A stretch of 64,000 nt of DNA from Chrysomallon squamiferum (Eukaryota > Mollusca > Gastropoda > Neomphalida > Peltospiridae), in the NCBI GenBank assembly GCA_012295275.1, contig CM022673.1, forward strand, positions 25,759,261 to 25,823,260. Reading direction: 5' to 3'. Made by a program: the position numbers and the translations under genes. Numbering within the stretch: the first letter of the stretch is position 1; each line of letters starts with the position of its first letter. This document shows positions 15,531 to 28,279 of the stretch, in pieces. The notes under the pieces are model-generated. The model was given only the letters and a program-made list of their open reading frames with translations. It did no database searches and was not told the origin of the DNA.

Positions 15531-16285
15531 TTAGAAGGAAAGTACAGGTTAGCCATAAGTATATAAGCATATTTAAAATTGTTGGAATGCCTGCGGAACA
15601 AGTAGCCTGAATTCATTTATTTCCTGTTTATGATGATCGCATATTTTAATAACAAACTATGACAGTAATATTACTCTTCGTTTCGTCTCGAGTCGCCTCA
15701 TCTTGGTTTCAATTCAAGAATTCTGGTACAAAGCGCAGCCGTCACTCACTCACTCGCGGTTTCAGTTGTCGCAAAGAAAAGAAAAATTCTGTGACATCTC
15801 TACGTAATAGGGAATCTGACGTAAACGTTGTTAAATTTAATACGTTTTCTGCGCGGTGTTGACGTATTTCTGTCTATCTTCTGTTGCTTGTTTATTTAAC
15901 AATCTGATGTTCGAACCAATGGGATTAGATTGAAATTAGCATTAAATGATCGTTTTTCGGAGCTAAGGATGCGGTCATAATTTGTACAGCACAATTTTTT
16001 TTTTTAACTGGTGACGTAACCGAGTATTCAAAGAAAGTGGCTTACTTCAGTTCATGTGAAGACGTTCGGTACCTAATTTGACCTTAATTTAAATTAATAT
16101 TAACACACACTGTGTAAAATTAAAATGGCTTGTGCCTTTTAAGGGATATTATAAAAAATTTGCTGAAAAATAATTATAGACTTAATTTTTAAGCGTGGAA
16201 AATATATGATCCCTATTAATGCCTATTTTGGAGACCTTTTTTGTGGGTTCTTTTTATATGTTTTTTTTTAACAACATTTTTAGTT

Positions 16286-16351
<66 letters not shown>

Positions 16352-16761
16352 TTGATATATAAATGATTTTAAAAAACAGTCAAATACACAATTAAGAATT
16401 ATATTTATAAAATATATTTATAAAACACAGACATGCGCATTACTATAAGTTTCTACATCCACAACAGCAACTACTACTACTACTACTGTATTACTACTAA
16501 CATTTCTATTGATATAACTATTACTACAACTGTCACTGCCCCATCAACCAGCACTCCTACTACTATTACTACAACAACAACTACTACTATCACTACAACA
16601 ACTACTACTATTACAACCAATATCACTGCTACTGTTACTGCTTACTTTTTTATTACAAATTTTATTTTATTCTGTAATAAAAAATCAAATTAAAAATAAA
16701 AAGAACCTTTTATTTTTCTCTGTCATATAAAAATCAAATTAAAATGACCAATCAGTCTTAA

Positions 16762-16808
<47 letters not shown>

Positions 16809-16855
16809 TGATGATGATGATGATGAAGATAATAATAATAATAATGATAATGATG

Positions 16856-16901
<46 letters not shown>

Positions 16902-19345
16902 TGATGATGATTATGATGATAATAATAATATTAATAATAAAATATTTCTGCTCTTTGATATTACTGGAATTCAGTTTGTCATGACTGGGCCATTTTCCCG
17001 ACCCAGCCTGGTCTCGCATCTTTATCGTGTCGATGGGAAGGTCCTTATAAAATATCGCTTATTGCTAACTGAAAAAGTGTAGCCCATCTTCAGACGGCTA
17101 TAAGTATCCATCCATCTCTGAGTAGTCCATCTGTGTTTTCTTTAAAAAAAAAAATCGCGCGCGCGGGTTTTGACCTCACCAGACCGGAACTACCCTTTCA
17201 AGCCGCGTGGCGTTCATTCACTCGCCGATTGTTTAAGTATCGAGTCGCCACAGTTGTGTATCGTCAATTTTCTTTATTTTTTTTTAATTTTAAAATGTTT
17301 ATGCCTAATTAATTACGTTATTTAGATGCCTTGGTACCAGAAAACCGGAAAATCCCGAAATCCGGAGTCCGGATAATTGGTCCGGTACATGTGTAACTAA
17401 TCTGTACACCATAAGACTATTTACAATGTAACCATAATCCTTGTAGTTCGTAACATTTGTTCTTATTATTTATATATATATATATATATATATAATACAT
17501 TATGAACTATTTTTAGCAATGTATGACTCATTTTCATGAATGAATTCTTTACGCTTTAATTTAAAGATATTAAATTTATGTGCTATATTGGTCAAAATAT
17601 ATTTTTTTGTTAATTTGACGTAATTTGTAACGTAAAATGTTGAATATAACGACCTTTCCTCGCCTACAAAGATTCTTTTTTTCAATTACTTTTTTTTTTT
17701 TTTTTTCCCCCCAATAGAAATTAGATAAATACCATTGCGTAATACTGCTGAACGTAACAGTAATTTTCTGTAATACTATTATTTACGATTCAGTTCAGCC
17801 TTCATTAATTCCTGTTTCACCTCTTGTGATAAAGATTATTTCTTCCAATAATCGAAGTAATTTAAACATTACCAAAGCAGAAAAAGACATTTAAATAAGA
17901 TTTTTTTTGTATTTTTTTTTTTTTTTTTTTTTTTAAATCCTATAGAAGAATAAAAAAAAAAAATGTCACTGAATATATTGGATTTGGTATTCGTCCTTCT
18001 AAAAGTGCCTAAAGTACTTCCGTTTACGACTAGTATATGGACAAATGTTACTGAGCAGTTTTATTTTAGTATCGACACCAAAGTCACTGTTTACGATCAT
18101 CTTATTCTCTCGTAATTAGGACTGAAATCAGCCACCAGTTATTTCCATTTTTGGATCAATCAAAAACTGCAGGTTGTCAAACGACTATTACCATCCCACA
18201 CGATATTGAAGTGTGTGTGAAATGCATTGAGGTGTTTATAACCGTAACTGAAAAAAGTTTCTCAATATACCTCTGACGTGAGCTGCTATTTAATAATAAA
18301 TTTCAAAGTTTAGAAGCTTTGTCTTCTGTGATTTGATTTCTCAGCATTTTTAGTAATAAACAGAAACCTTTTTATTTCTCTTTTTTTTTTTTTTTTTTTT
18401 TTAGGGGGGTGGAGTTTGGGGGTTTTGTATTTTCAATACATTTTCTATAAACATTATGTATTAAAATACTGATTTAATATATTTTGAGAATATAATCAAA
18501 AATAGAATAAAATGCTATGGCATTAGTTAAATAAATACGAACCGGCTATTTTAATTCTGACATTTCCCGAATGGAATTCTTCTCAATTCAAACAATCAGA
18601 TAAATGTTTCGAAAAATCGTTTGTTGTGATTAACAAATACGTAACCGCATATCGAAATGTTAAATGACGGATGTTTTAGTTAATTTTCTCATGAAATTTT
18701 CTTCTTTTTTTTTTTTCCTCTTATATAATTACGATCTCGTAATAGGCAAAATTGCATCTTTTTTATTTTTTTTTTTTTTTTTTCACCCTCCTAATAAAAA
18801 TGTAAATGATTTGTTTTATTATAATCTAACTGATAGGACATTTGACAGTATCAACATACAAGCTTTTTATTTTATCTAAAACAAAATTATGTTGTTAAAC
18901 GATGGGAAACAGAAAAGCAAATACAAGATATACTGAATTTTATTCTGAAGTATTTTCTAGATCACTGCTAGTTAAACTGTCTTTGATTACATGTATGATA
19001 ATAAGATTGCTCGATATAAAACTCAGTTATTTTCACATTTTACAATTCGACTGTTATCAAAACTCACACTGTTTTTGCCACGAATATCACATTTATATAG
19101 AAAACATATATTATATATATTTCGTTAAGCCATACTAAATAAATGCTCAAAGCCAATTTACTTTATTATTTTTTTATTATTATTATTTTTTATAAAATGC
19201 TTTCAGAATATCTTCATTCCACATTTTGTCTTTTCACCATAACAAGAAAACATACTCTATCGCATATTAATAAAAAAAAAAAATAATAATAATAATAATA
19301 ATAAATCAGTTTTAAAGCAAAATTTAATACTTCTGGTTATTTCAC

Positions 19346-19389
<44 letters not shown>

Positions 19390-19471
19390 TATTAATAATA
19401 ATTATAAATAATATAATAATATTATTAATAATAAATAAATAATAATAACAAATATTAATAATAAATAAATA

Positions 19472-19515
<44 letters not shown>

Positions 19516-20849
19516 TAATAAATAACAATAACAGTAATAGCCATTATAATGCGAATAATATTTCACTCAACACCCATGCCAAACCGCGTGCGTAAATAAG
19601 TCTTCGCAAGATTCATTACTCCACATTCCTTCTAAAAACAGTAATGCTTAGCAAGCAATATGTTATGTCTTCTTCTCCAGGTTCCCTACTCATGGCGTTA
19701 ATGAAGATATATCTCAAAGGTAATAGGCCAGCATTCATTTCTCAAGTTGACGATAACTGGGATTCTCCTCCACTTAATAAGCTCGCGTTATGAAGCAGTT
19801 TTGCGGGTCACTGCGGTTTTATTTAGAAAACTTCGTGTAGCCAAACAGAGCTGAGAGATAACGTAAGTCGGGTTACAAAAACGAAAATCCCGTGCTGTCC
19901 ATGCGATGTAAAGCTGTTCGTAACGGCAAACGAAGGTCAGCAGATTTATTGCAGGAGGAAATTATTATTATTGGTTATTTCATCTTGCTGACAATCGTAA
20001 TGAAATATTATGCGAATCCGTTTTGATGATTTATTTATGGCACTTGTTGGTACTCTTCCAGTTTGAACCGTACATAGTGCTGCTATATGTTGAGCATGTA
20101 ATATATCTCATTTTTTTATTTTTTATTTATTTTTATTAGTTTTTTTTTTTTTTAAATTTTAAATTATATATATCAAGTATTGTAATTATCGTTATGGCGA
20201 AATAACTATTAAAACAGCAACATAATTTCTGTTTTGGGAAATAATTATTAAAATAGCAACATAATTTCTATTTTGGGGAAATAATTGTTAAAATAGCAAC
20301 GTAATTATCTATTTAAATTTTCATGGAAACATAATTGTCAGAAACGTTTTTCCGAAATTGAAGCAATTTATAAAATTTTAATTTCGAAAAAAATTTCTCC
20401 GTTAAAACAAGTCTTGTAAGACAACTTTGATTTAGAAACTGAAGACACAGATTATTGCTCGGATGCTCGGAAGCTCAGTATTTTGGCCAATTACTAACCG
20501 ATTTAACCTGTTAGCGTGTTAATCGTTTAATATATCACAGCTGCAATGTGCCAAACAGAATAGCTGTAACACTTAACACATGTTAAGTAAACCTAAATAA
20601 AAACTCTTAACATGTTAAAAATAGTTGTGTTTTTGTTTTTCCTTTTCTTTTTTCTTTTTTTTTTTTTTTTTGTTTTTTTGTAAGTAGAATGGAGTGCTCT
20701 ATCTCGAAAGCTGATTTCCTTTTGATTGTTATTATTGATTTATCATCATTATCAGTATCTTCAGCATCGTTTTTTTTTTTTTTTTTTTTTTTTTATCTGA
20801 ACGAAACAGATTATCTTCTTCGTAATATGTTTAGGGGAATGCTCTTACT

Positions 20850-20922
<73 letters not shown>

Positions 20923-21945
20923 GTAAATGGACAAAGTGATAGATATATATTTATATCATTAAATACACATTTAGATTAACTCGGAATCAACACGTGCTCT
21001 GCTTCTTATCAAACATCTTATCGGATTCTCGGCCTCTTTAACTCCAGTGACAAAATGAAGGCTAAAAAAAAAAAAAAAAAAAAGGTCCATTCCTAGGGGC
21101 GATGTCAAAATAAACACAGGCCTATCTAAATAATCATTGTTTCTAATTGATGCAGATATTGTTTCAAGGTAGTTTGTGGGTTTATAAATCATTCTTCAAC
21201 TGTTAGCCAAAAGTTACCCAACGTAACCTCATTCGACTCTAAAACGGAAAAAGTACACAAATGTTATTCATATGGAAGACTAGAATATATAAACAGAAAT
21301 CTTTCTTTTATATTTTATAAAATGTACCAGTTTTGTCTCATTTTTCCACTTGATTAAACAGGCCTTATTTCATTATATATAAATTATAATGAACTCCGAA
21401 GATTGAGGGACATAATTTTGGTAGTATTACATTTTGAATAAAAGTGCGCAACATTACGTGAAAAACCTTTGAAACGACCCCCATTTATGCTCTGCATATC
21501 AAATGGCGCTCTACTTTATGCACACTGTCGTTTTCTTACTCATTAGGTCACCTTTGAACTTCTTCTAAACTGAATGTATTTAAAAATGTTACAAAGATCA
21601 CAAGTGATGTTTTATATAGGGAAATGATGATGATAGCAAAGCAATGTGGTACTTTTCACTTTACTAAGTTATTGCATCAAAATACAAACTTCTAAATGAA
21701 CGACATTCAGTATCATCATCATTATTTATATTTTTAATTTTTTAAAAATATATTTTATATTTTTTTTTTTTAATCGTGCATTATTTCCATTTAAAAAAAA
21801 AAAAAAAAATGAAATAAAATAATATTTATGGTTATTTATTTGTAAGACATTTTTGAACATGTTATTCAAAACAATTTAGTTGTTTCGTTTTTCTATAAAG
21901 TCGACACCGTAAAATACGTTTTAATTAATTAATTATTTATTTATT

Positions 21946-22003
<58 letters not shown>

Positions 22004-22723
22004 GTTTTCCCCCTTTAAATGAATTTTGTTACGGAATCTAGCTGTTTGCAAGATGTATGCAAAATACCAGAGCATTTTTAAAAAAGATAACAGCGATTGC
22101 GCATGCTCACTATGAGGTCACTTAAAGTACGTGGTTAATGACACCGCGGCGAATTCCAACACTAACAGTGTATAGTTGTCAGTCACAGCTGTTTTGTTTT
22201 TGTTTTTTATTTATTTTTATTTTTTTACTAACAACATGAAACAGAAAATCAGTGTCGGTTTGAGGGCTTTTTATACTGATGAATGCAGTTTTTTTTTTTT
22301 TTTTTTTGACACAATCTGCTATTATTTGTCTGTTGATACTGTAGTTATAGTCTTCGGAATAACGACTAAATATATAAATTATAAATCTGTTTAATTTTGT
22401 TTTAGAATAAAAATAAGAATCTTCTGAAGTTTTATTCTCCATCCAGTAATCTGTTTAATAATACTGTATATATATATATATATTTTTTTTTCGCTGTTAA
22501 CAAAGAGTTTTTAATTTATTTTTAAATTAAAGTTTAATTCATTTTCTTTACTCTTTCTGTCTGTCTCTGTGTTCTTAAATTAATGAGAATATATTTAATT
22601 ATTTATTCATTTGTTTATGTGTTTATTTATTTATGTATTTATTTGTTTGATTGTTTGTTAATTTATTTGTTTATTTATTATTATTATTTGTTTATTTATT
22701 TATTATTATTAATATTATTTATT

Positions 22724-22770
<47 letters not shown>

Positions 22771-23336
22771 CATCATCTTTCTTTTCTCAGCTCCTCCGCA
22801 GCTGAGAGACAACGACAGCAACATCTGCTTCTTCGAGCTGCCTAAAGAAGTATCGAAATACTCTAAAATTAAGAAGGCCGTTCTGTGGATGTACGTGAAA
22901 CCGTCAACGCGGAAAAAGACTCTCGTCGAGATAAACGTCTTCAAACTGAAACCTTACTTCGGCAGCCATTCGCAGATGCACGACCACCTGATCTTAAAAA
23001 GAAAATACGTCTCGGAGAAAGCTAGGGGCTGGCACCACTTCGACGTATCGAGGCTCGTACATCGTTGGAAAAACGACCCCGACACAAACTTCGGGCTGCG
23101 TCTCACCGCCTTCGACAGCGACAACTCCAATCTGATCATCACACCGCCGACTGACAAGAAGACAGAAGGATACGTACGTGTAACTTAAAATAAATTAAAT
23201 TAATCACGAGCGATCTAGTAATTAATTTACAGCACTTAAAGTGTGCGAACAGATCCAGGTTTTTATTTAAATAAGTTGATGTGTGTCGTTAGAAGAAGAT
23301 AAAAAAAAAAAAATATATATATATATATGTAAAACG

Positions 23337-23388
<52 letters not shown>

Positions 23389-24018
23389 GTTTTTTTATTT
23401 ATTATTATTTATTTATTTATTTTATTTTATTTATTTATTTTTTTTGTAGAGAACCAAGTAGCCCAGAATCTTTTATTGAAAGTTAGACTTAGAGACAGAT
23501 TAAATTACGATTAATATAGATTATCATAAATCGAATTTTCTCGATTCAGTTTATTAAAACATTCATACATTACATGCACGTATATGTTTATATGCACTCA
23601 TTCTGAAACAATATTCCTTGATTCTCTGTGGGTAATTAAAAGACAGACGATGCCATACGTAGGACAACTGTAATAAAAACACAGACAATTAGTTAAACTG
23701 ATATATTTAAAAACGTCACGAACGTAAAGTGCGCGACAGTTGTTTTACGTTATAAATAGTCAGAGCAGACGCGTAGATAACCTTTAGTCATGTTGTGCAA
23801 AACGGACACGATGAGAATTCCTAATTAACCCCGACAGCTGTGAAGAAACAAACACACTGCTGCTAACATCTACAGTTCTATGTTTGTTAAATAAATTTGG
23901 ACAAACGACATCATTTATATATGTCCCTTATGGCCCAGTTGCCCTATTGTTACTATTATAATTATTATTATTTTAAAGTTGGCTATTTCTTTATTTTTAT
24001 TTCGTTTCGTTTCGGAAA

Positions 24019-24058
<40 letters not shown>

Positions 24059-24507
24059 AAAGTTGAAAGAATTTTAAATAAATATATCAAAACAGCATAC
24101 AGTTATTTTAATATAATTTTTTTTTTTTTTTTCAGGAACCAATGATCGAAATCAAAACAGCTCAGTACAGACATCGCTATCGGCGAAGTGTGCCGCTGGT
24201 TTGCGGCGAAAATTCGACAGAGACGCGTTGCTGTCGACATTCACTGGAAGTAAGCTTTGTTGATTTCGGATGGGACTGGGTTATCGCCCCTAACCATTAC
24301 AAGGCAGACTACTGCTCCGGAGCCTGTCGGATGCAAATGCAAGACGAACATAGCCACGCTTATTTACGTTCTCAAGCTACTATGACTGGATCTTGTTGCA
24401 CGCCGACCAAACTGTCGCCGTTGACGCTGTTGTATTTTGATCATTCCCACAACGTTCTCTTCACGTTGTTACAGAACATGAAGGTCAGGAGGTGCGGCTG
24501 TACCTAA
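13910..24507 (+). CDS. MSTN: Myostatin/GDF11-like TGF-beta family ligand, three exons
   Basis: Secreted growth-factor precursor, 493 aa, joined from 13910-14636, 22791-23173 and 24136-24507. Exon junctions are in phases 1 and 0, with GTAAGC and GTACGT donors. A signal peptide (about residues 1-26, hydrophobic VFGHLMLWTVVNFL) is followed by an Asn/Ser-rich extension, then the latency-type prodomain from about residue 150 (CSVCVMKDQ, LRLQAIKNQIMAKLRF, NITGRTLPKVP). The furin site is RHRYRR (382-387), leaving a 106-aa mature chain with nine cysteines (VCGENSTETRCC, DYCSGAC, SCCTPTK, RRCGCT). The family binds activin type II receptors and acts through SMAD2/3. The three-exon layout, with the last intron just before the mature region, matches vertebrate MSTN. 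Invertebrates usually have one MSTN/GDF11 co-orthologue, so GDF11 is an equally valid name. Confidence 0.96.
14207..14263 (+). repeat. Coding (AAT)n repeat giving polyasparagine
   Basis: An in-frame trinucleotide run inside exon 1, broken by TAT, AAC and AAA codons. It encodes 15 Asn, 2 Tyr and 1 Lys within residues 100-118. Length variation here would keep the frame. Confidence 0.9.
14684..14744. repeat. (CT)n microsatellite next to the exon 1 donor
   Basis: About 30 CT units starting 47 nt inside intron 1. Confidence 0.95.
15345..15521. repeat. Compound (CT)n-(TG)n-(TA)n microsatellite
   Basis: Interrupted CT units (15351-15415), TG-rich DNA (15445-15504) and TA units. All overlapping ORFs (Ser-Leu, Arg-Glu or Cys-Val repeats) are artefacts. 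Confidence 0.85.
16291..16348. repeat. (CT)n microsatellite in intron 1
   Basis: About 29 CT units. Confidence 0.93.
16460..16932. repeat. (ACT)n-type repeat and long (AAT)n/(GAT)n array
   Basis: A degenerate ACT/ACA-rich stretch (16460-16640) is followed by about 170 bp of AAT units interrupted by GAT blocks (16761-16932). Confidence 0.85.
17150..17400. other. GC-richer island with repeated CCGGA words in intron 1
   Basis: Begins with an alternating CG run (about 17155-17166) and ends with several CCGGA/TCCGG words (17345-17390). It could be a decayed DNA-transposon end or a unique element. No coding potential is seen. Confidence 0.3.
19344..19535. repeat. (AAT)n/(AAAT)n array
   Basis: Almost 190 bp of AAT units with ATTA and AAAT interruptions. 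Confidence 0.9.
20200..20316. repeat. 40-bp minisatellite, three copies
   Basis: Units starting near 20200, 20241 and 20281 share ATAAT-TTAAAATAGCAAC-TAATT. The spacing is about 40 bp. Confidence 0.8.
20851..20919. repeat. (CT)n microsatellite in intron 1
   Basis: About 34 CT units. Confidence 0.95.
21936..22003. repeat. (TTTA)n-(ATT)n microsatellite
   Basis: Tetranucleotide units grade into trinucleotide units. Confidence 0.9.
22791..23173 (+). CDS. MSTN: Myostatin-like exon 2: prodomain
   Basis: Residues 243-370. It holds conserved latency-associated peptide motifs, including KIKKAVLWMYVKP, RGWHHFDVSRLVHRW and GLRLTAFD, as in the vertebrate MSTN/GDF11 propeptides. The donor at 23174 (GTACGT) is chosen over GTGTAA four bases later because only it keeps phase with exon 3. 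Confidence 0.95.
23174..24135 (+). other. Myostatin-like intron 2
   Basis: 962 bp with an (ATT)n array (about 23339-23389) and a (TA)n tract (about 24021-24055). The acceptor is a poly-T run ending TTCAG at 24135. Confidence 0.9.
24136..24507 (+). CDS. MSTN: Myostatin-like exon 3: furin site and mature ligand
   Basis: Begins EPMIEIKT, equivalent in position to vertebrate exon 3. RHRYRR is cleaved to release a chain starting SVPLVCGENS. It keeps FGWDWVIAPNHYKADYCSG, CCTPTK and the C-terminal CXCX end. Between the fifth and sixth cysteines there are 22 residues (RMQMQDEHSH through MTGS) instead of the 25 of vertebrate myostatin, and the usual NPRGSAGP is absent. The stop is TAA at 24505-24507. 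Confidence 0.97.
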   Translation, partial: EPMIEIKTAQYRHRYRRSVPLVCGENSTETRCCRHSLEVSFVDFGWDWVIAPNHYKADYCSGACRMQMQDEHSHAYLRSQATMTGSCCTPTKLSPLTLLYFDHSHNVLFTLLQNMKVRRCGCT

Positions 24508-24581
24508 GCGTGATTTAAAACTATCCTTTCAGTGAAATCCAAAAGCATTTTTTTTTTTTTTTCTTCTTCGTTTGTTTTCTC

Positions 24582-24631
<50 letters not shown>

Positions 24632-26130
24632 GAAACAGCTTAAACATTTTTTTGCAGAAATTGGGAGAAAACGAACAACAAAAAAAAAAAAAAAAAAAAA
24701 AAATCTTATTAAATGCTTCTGTTAGGCATTTTGTATTATTTTTGACTGATTGTTACTGTTTATAATGAACATTTACTTATATTTGTGCATTTATAACATT
24801 CAGATGTGATACTTCTATTTAAAGTTTCAGTTCTGGACTGGCGGTGTGTGATGCTCTCAAAAGAGCGAGCAAAATAGGGCGCAAGTTTGAATTTTTGCCT
24901 TTTTTGAACCAAGTCTTTCAGGAACGTTGTGCGAGTTGGCGGTATCGACAGAGAACCATGATTCCTGGTAAAGTCTGTACTAGTACAAGCAAAATCCAGG
25001 GTTGTCCTGCTTTTGTAATTAAAAAGCCGTACAACAAATACGTTCGTATTATGGTATAGAATTCATGTAAGGCACCGTCCTAAGGTGCCCATTTTTTGTT
25101 GATATATATAGACGCTATTTGATAGCATATATTTTTAATGAGTCAGAATTATTATATCGTATGTTTGTAGAGACCATTTGGTATATGTAACACTGAATAT
25201 AATTAACTCCAGCGTAATGCAGGCAGGTCTGTAACAAATGACAAGCTTATCTCACCATGCCACGATTAAAAGTAGTTGCTGTTCCTTTGTGACAGATAAA
25301 GTTACTGTCAACGTAATATTTGATGCTTTTCAAACGATCTGAAACCCTTTTTGTAGCATGTGTTTTAATAACCAAAATAAATCAATGTATAGTCATGATT
25401 TTACTGATAATTAAACGAGTTTAAGGTATACGTAAATTTGAAAGATGAACATTTTAAAAACAAATATTAATAATGAATATTAAAGTAAAATAAGCAATTA
25501 GGTACGCAATAACTAAGTAATTAAGTAATAATAATAAATAAATAAAAATACCTTTATTTTATCGTAACATAATATAAAAAGAAAGAAAGAAACAAAAATA
25601 ACCTTATTTGGTCGTAACATATTTGGTCATAACGTATGTCTGTTTGCCAGTGCTGAACATACACAAACTGTTTCTGTTCTACAATGTAAAAGATAAGCTC
25701 TCTGACTTTCGATGTATTGATTATGTAACGTTATGTCCGATCTTTTCGGACGTAGTCGGAAGCGCTGGAAATAGAAATATTTCCAAGAACCGAATGATTA
25801 TCAGATTGCTGTATTTGAACAAGTAGCTATGTAGATAATAATATTGAAAATAAACACACGTTTTTAGAGGCCTTCACCTGTAACGAAGGAAAACGTATGA
25901 CCTTATTATTCGTGACACGAAGGCGCGAATCCACACTGAGAAATAGCAACGATGTTCTAAGTGAACTAATTTATTTAAAAATTGATGTAGTAATATTAAT
26001 TTCTTATTTTGGTGCGTTTGTTGGGTAATTATTTCTCCAGGTAGCTGCTTGTTTTTCTCTGTATTTAAATTCAGAATAGCAGATATATATATATATATAT
26101 ATTACAGATAACTGTACTGACCATTAAACA
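24508..26130. other. 3' flank and probable 3' UTR of the myostatin-like gene
   Basis: An (ATT)n array (24583-24631) and poly-A (24680-24703) are followed by about 1.4 kb of fairly unique DNA. AATAAA at 25376-25381 could be the polyadenylation signal. A 71-codon ORF at 24844-25059 matches nothing I recognise. Confidence 0.45.
25376..25381 (+). terminator. Candidate polyadenylation signal AATAAA (myostatin-like gene)
   Basis: Lies about 870 nt after the stop codon. Such hexamers are frequent in AT-rich DNA, so this is a guess. Confidence 0.25.
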
Positions 26131-26133
26131 CAG

Positions 26134-26588
26134 ATGTCCTCCCAAAAGACAAATGTCCCGTAAAACAACTCAAGAGGTCGCTGAACACATTACTAATTAT
26201 CTGCCTTTCATCTTGGATAACTCATTTGATAAATAACGGAACACTCTCCGATAACTCAGTAAAGAAATTCATAATAACATCAAAAAAGAAGATCAAAGCT
26301 GCTGAAAATGTCTGGATTCCTTTAGCAGATTACGATTTGATTCCTGAAGTTGACAGTGTGGAATTGATAGATGTAAGAAAAAATAAATACAGAAATGAAT
26401 ACTGGGCATTAACAAAAGTACTGTTCTAAGATTAGACGATTTATAAAGCTGAACCAGACCTGCAGACAGGGTTGCAGTTATGACTGAAGCAGCACTGTTA
26501 AAGCAAACGCGTTTGTAAATTATACTTTATATAGTCCAGTTATCTAATTTGACATTCTTATGGGACGTCGGTCTTTTGGGAAGGAACC
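26134..26588. mobile_element. Candidate MITE or non-autonomous DNA transposon bounded by inverted repeats
   Basis: CCTCCCAAAAGAC-ATGTCCCGTAA near 26138-26163 is matched on the opposite strand by CCTTCCCAAAAGAC-ACGTCCCATAA at 26586-26558. These are imperfect inverted repeats of about 27 bp bracketing about 450 bp. The interior carries a coding-looking ORF (about 26217-26429) with no family resemblance. No clear target-site duplication is seen, so this is tentative. Confidence 0.35.
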
Positions 26589-27475
26589 AAACTATACCCT
26601 GTATAACTGCAGTTTTGTTTTCACAGGTTACAGTCGTACTTAATGTTACTGCTTCTGATGCAGTTTTGGGATCCTTATCTTTTCACAAACGTGTTCCGTA
26701 ATAATCAGTTATTTTCAAATGTGTTGCTGCTTTTCAGATGCAAGCAGCAGCGAATCATTAGAAATTTCACGTCTCTGTTTTATGTCACGATATATTTTTG
26801 CTTCAGTGTGTGTGGAAAATCGTCTTCCTGTTTTAATTAACAGAATTTGAAAGCGAAAAAAAAAAAGTTGTTTGTATAAGCATAATTATGTTTATGATTG
26901 ATTTGGCTTGAGTATTTGAAAGCGTAAAAAAAACAACCCCATATATTTATATATTATAATAATAGTAATAATTAGCTGTGTAAGCATATTTGTGTTCATG
27001 ATTGATCTGATCTGAGATGAGTATCTTAATCTTAAACTTTTTTCTTTTTTTCGTATCTTATATGGAAAAAAAGAAAAAAGACATTTGTTCTATGTGATAT
27101 ATATATAATTGTGTTGTCATAAATCTGTAACCTTGTCTAGCTGGTATAAATGTTTGTTGTATATTGTTAATTCCACTTTTCTCTCTCGATCATTTTTATT
27201 ATTATTATTATTATTATTTATTTTATTTTTTTAATTTACTTTGACGAAATCATTAAAATAGTGAATTAATTCCACAGCAACTGTCTAAAATCAGAAAAAA
27301 CAAATTTGAAAAAAAAGAAGTTCTTATACTATTATTAAAAATATCAGCTTAGAAAGCATGCTCATATTTATTTGAAAGTAATACAAAAATATTTGGACAT
27401 CACTAGAGATATATATTTTCGTTTTACTCTGATTTTTTATTTGATTTTTTATTTATTATATATATAATATTATTA

Positions 27476-27522
<47 letters not shown>

Positions 27523-27636
27523 TTTTATTTTAATTTATTTTTCTTACTGTTACTTCTTGCAAAATACATGTAAAATACAAACTCTAAACATATAACAGGC
27601 GACTAAATTTTACAAATAATTAATATTAACATTTAA

Positions 27637-27676
<40 letters not shown>

Positions 27677-28279
27677 GCATGCAGACCTTTGTCTCAGTAA
27701 ACTTTTAATGCGTATGACCTGAATTCACGAGTCAAGGATTGCGTTTTGAAAATAATCGTCAGCTACAGCGGAAGTATGTGACAACGATAATGTAAAACGT
27801 CACATCTCATTTTGACCAATGAAAGGGCGACACGGGTTTCCTTTGAGTGGTCCTTAACTATAATTATTCCGACCTAAATATAACCGGAAATGAAAGATTA
27901 ATTTATGAATTATGAATTCATTGGGATAGAAACAAAATAATATCAAAACTGCAAACAGTGCTTTTTATTATTATTATTATTTTTTTTTTTTTTTTTTTTT
28001 AGTGGCAGTGATTCTAATAAACTGAAATTCTTGAATAAAACGTGCTTATGAATAGGAAAGAAATTAGGTACGTTTTAACTCTCGGTCTGCACTCAGATTC
28101 GGGTCATAGTTCATTTAAGAAATGTTAGGTCAGAATTAGTAAATTAAGTTAACCGAAATTAACTGTACAATTTTAAATACAGCGTGAAGCAATATACATA
28201 TCTTTTTATTTTTTGTTCTGTGGACTTGAGTTTTTCTTTAAGATAAAGATTCTTATAAGCTTGCGTATTTACCAAATAC

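Larger units (their letters stand above)
14637..22790 (+). other. Myostatin-like intron 1 (8.15 kb)
   Basis: Mostly microsatellites and AT-rich DNA, with less AT-rich unique islands at about 15650-15870, 17150-17400 and 19600-19970. ORFs within it are repeat translations or unrecognised. The acceptor CTTTTCTCAG ends at 22790, just after an (ATT)n array. Confidence 0.85.

Noticed and set aside
15659-15862. 67-codon ORF in myostatin intron 1
   Set aside because: No recognisable domain, and no acceptor/donor arrangement in phase with exons 1 and 2.
16723-17019. Poly-isoleucine and similar ORFs over AAT/ATT arrays
   Set aside because: Any frame of a trinucleotide array stays open. No coding signal is present outside the repeat.
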